7,535 nt of DNA from assembly GCA_002733485.1 (NCBI GenBank), contig NVVU01000044.1, positions 16,625-24,159 on the forward strand. The letters run 5' to 3'. Within the stretch, counting starts at the first letter, position 1, and every line of letters begins with the position of its first letter. Under the pieces are notes generated by a model, which worked only from the letters and a program-made list of their open reading frames with translations, was not told the origin of the DNA and did not search any database. The stretch comes from Robiginitomaculum sp. (GTDB taxonomy: Bacteria > Pseudomonadota > Alphaproteobacteria > Caulobacterales > Maricaulaceae). Shown here in pieces: positions 6,126 to 7,535 of this stretch. Position numbers and translations under genes: made by a program.

Positions 6126-6147
6126 GATGGCCTGAACCATCTTTCCT
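6126..6147 (+). terminator. weak hairpin with short T-rich tail before parC
   Basis: GATGG (6126-6130) and CCATC (6137-6141) form a 5-bp stem with a 6-base loop, followed by TTTCCT. The stem is short and the T-tract broken, so at best it is a leaky terminator between the response regulator and parC. Confidence 0.25.
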
Positions 6148-6166
6148 CAATAAGCACAGACGGGCA

Positions 6167-6172
6167 TATACT
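6167..6172 (+). promoter_or_regulatory. possible parC -10 element
   Basis: TATACT matches five of six bases of the -10 consensus and would place a transcript start near 6178, about 23 bases before the parC ATG and upstream of its ribosome binding site. No good -35 is visible at 16-18 bp (TTCCTC region), so this is tentative. If it is wrong, parC may be read through from the response regulator. Confidence 0.3.
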
Positions 6173-6200
6173 TCGCTGAACATATGATTCGGGACGAGGT

Positions 6201-7535
6201 ATGGCAATGAATGCTGCCGAAGGGAAAATTCTGGAAGAACCCATTGATGACGCGCTGTCCAGCCGTTACCTGGCCTATTCCCTGTCCACAATCACACAGC
6301 GTGCTTTGCCCGATGTGCGGGACGGTTTAAAGCCGGTTCACCGGCGTATTCTTTATGCCATGCGCGAATTGAAACTGGATCCTGAATCAGGGTTCAAGAA
6401 ATGCGCGCGTGTTGTGGGCGACGTGATCGGGCGTTTTCATCCCCATGGAGATCAGGCCGTTTATGATGCGTTGGTCCGCCTGGCTCAGGATTTTTCCCAG
6501 CGTTATCGTCTGGTTGATGGGCAGGGCAATTTTGGTAATGTGGACGGCGATAGTGCGGCGGCAATGCGGTATACCGAATCACGCCTGACCATAGCCGCGC
6601 GCCTGTTACTGGAAGGTATCAACGAAGATACGGTTGATTTTCGTGCCACATATTCCGGCGAGGATGACGAGCCGGTGGTGCTGCCTGCCGGATTTCCCAA
6701 TCTTCTGGCCAATGGTTCCAATGGAATAGCGGTTGGTATGGCCACCTCAATCCCCCCACACAATGCGGCAGAATTGCTGGATGCTGCAGCGTATCTGGTC
6801 AAATATCCAGGGGCCAGCATTGAAACGCTGATGAAATTTGTACCGGGGCCGGATTTTCCAACCGGTGGGGTGATTGTCGAGCCAGAGGGTTCTCGCGCCG
6901 AGGCTTACCTAACCGGGCGCGGCGGCTTTCGCCTGCGTTCCCGCTGGGAGCGCGAAGATCTGCCGCGCGGGCAATGGCAAATTGTGGTCACCGAAATTCC
7001 CTATCAGGTGCAAAAGGCCAAGCTGATTGAAAAGCTGGCCATGCTGATCGAAACCAAAAAATTGCCGTTACTGGGCGATGTGCGCGACGAATCCGCTGAA
7101 GACATTCGCCTGATCCTGGAGCCACGCAGCCGCACGGTGGATCCGGATATCTTTATGGAATCGCTATTTGCGCTCAGCGATCTGGAAGTGCGCATATCGC
7201 TAAACCTGAATGTGTTGGCGGCCGATGGAACTCCCGGTGTTTTATCCTTGCGCCAAACCCTGCAGGCCTGGCTGGACCATAGGCGCGAAGTCCTGCAGCG
7301 GCGCACCCGCGCGAGATTGGGCAAAATCGCTATCCGGCTTGAGGTTTTATCTGGCTATATCATTGCTTTTCTCAATCTGGACGAAGTGATCCGCATTATT
7401 CGTGAGGAAGATCACCCCAAGGCCGAGTTGATCCGTACATTTTCGCTAACGGAAACCCAGTCCGAAGCCATTTTAAACATGCGCTTGCGCTCGTTACGCA
7501 AGCTGGAAGAAATGGAGCTGCGCCGCGAAGACGAG
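6201..7535 (+). CDS. parC: DNA topoisomerase IV subunit A (ParC), 3' end beyond window
   Basis: ParC with ParE forms topoisomerase IV, which unlinks daughter chromosomes and relaxes supercoils. The window holds 445 codons, from ATG to the window edge, without a stop: the breakage-rejoining winged-helix and tower domains. Landmarks are ALPDVRDGLKPVHRRI (35-50), FHPHGDQAVYDALVRLAQ (79-96), DGQGNFGNVDGD (106-117), catalytic Arg123-Tyr124 in AMRYTES (121-127), GIAVGMATSIPPHN (175-188) and LNLDEVIRIIREED (391-404). ParC rather than GyrA is favoured by AMRYTESRL, the LGDVRDES...IRLILEPRSRTVD stretch and the LFALSDLE block. The position equivalent to GyrA Ser83 is Gln85, which I recall as normal in alphaproteobacterial ParC; Asp89 matches Asp87. 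Two start codons are possible: ATG 6201 (GGGA six bases upstream) and ATG 6207 (GAGG seven bases upstream). An in-frame TGA at 6177 excludes a much longer N-terminus. Confidence 0.93.
   Translation, partial: MAMNAAEGKILEEPIDDALSSRYLAYSLSTITQRALPDVRDGLKPVHRRILYAMRELKLDPESGFKKCARVVGDVIGRFHPHGDQAVYDALVRLAQDFSQRYRLVDGQGNFGNVDGDSAAAMRYTESRLTIAARLLLEGINEDTVDFRATYSGEDDEPVVLPAGFPNLLANGSNGIAVGMATSIPPHNAAELLDAAAYLVKYPGASIETLMKFVPGPDFPTGGVIVEPEGSRAEAYLTGRGGFRLRSRWEREDLPRGQWQIVVTEIPYQVQKAKLIEKLAMLIETKKLPLLGDVRDESAEDIRLILEPRSRTVDPDIFMESLFALSDLEVRISLNLNVLAADGTPGVLSLRQTLQAWLDHRREVLQRRTRARLGKIAIRLEVLSGYIIAFLNLDEVIRIIREEDHPKAELIRTFSLTETQSEAILNMRLRSLRKLEEMELRREDE

Noticed and set aside
5373..6190. GANTC sites (5373-5377, 6121-6125, 6186-6190) as CcrM cell-cycle methylation signals near nrdJ and parC
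   Set aside because: Their number is not clearly above chance for this length, and no paired CtrA site (TTAA-N7-TTAA) was found.

Overview
The window is a chromosomal housekeeping segment, most likely from an alphaproteobacterium of moderate GC content (about half GC by eye). Two things point there: the dapA-smpB gene pair, and a very long class II (adenosylcobalamin-dependent) ribonucleotide reductase of the roughly 1,200-residue alphaproteobacterial type. The ParC quinolone-determining region, with Gln where gammaproteobacteria have Ser, fits as well. The order or genus cannot be resolved from the sequence. I see no mobile element, tRNA, rRNA, CRISPR array or phage gene.

Layout. (1) Bases 1-1098, + strand: the C-terminal two thirds of dapA (lysine and diaminopimelate synthesis), overlapping by one base with complete smpB (tmRNA partner in ribosome rescue). 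(2) Bases 1095-5295, - strand: nrdJ, followed 55 bp later by a small gene for a secreted pentapeptide-repeat protein. The last stop codon of this block overlaps the smpB stop inside one CTAG, so the two convergent blocks meet with no intergenic space. (3) Bases 5296-5540: a divergent regulatory region between nrdJ and a response-regulator gene. It holds a strong nrdJ ribosome binding site, a long inverted repeat directly abutting that site, a degenerate NrdR-box-like sequence, two 7-bp direct repeats one helical turn apart with a TATAAT between them, and a perfect 12-bp palindrome over the response-regulator start. (4) Bases 5541-6101, + strand: a single-domain (CheY-like) response regulator with a Pro/Ala/Lys-rich tail. 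(5) Bases 6102-6200: about 100 bp holding part of a hairpin over the regulator's stop, a second small hairpin and a possible -10 element. (6) Bases 6201-7535, + strand: the first 445 codons of parC (topoisomerase IV subunit A), running off the window.

Functionally the genes are neighbours more than a pathway. DapA feeds cell-wall and lysine synthesis, SmpB rescues stalled ribosomes, NrdJ makes deoxyribonucleotides, and ParC decatenates chromosomes. The response regulator and the pentapeptide protein are the two genes whose roles cannot be read from sequence. I found no convincing undescribed multi-gene system. The items most worth a second look are the nrdJ leader structure, the Cys-flanked exported pentapeptide protein in the nrdJ transcription direction, and the zero-spacer gene junctions.
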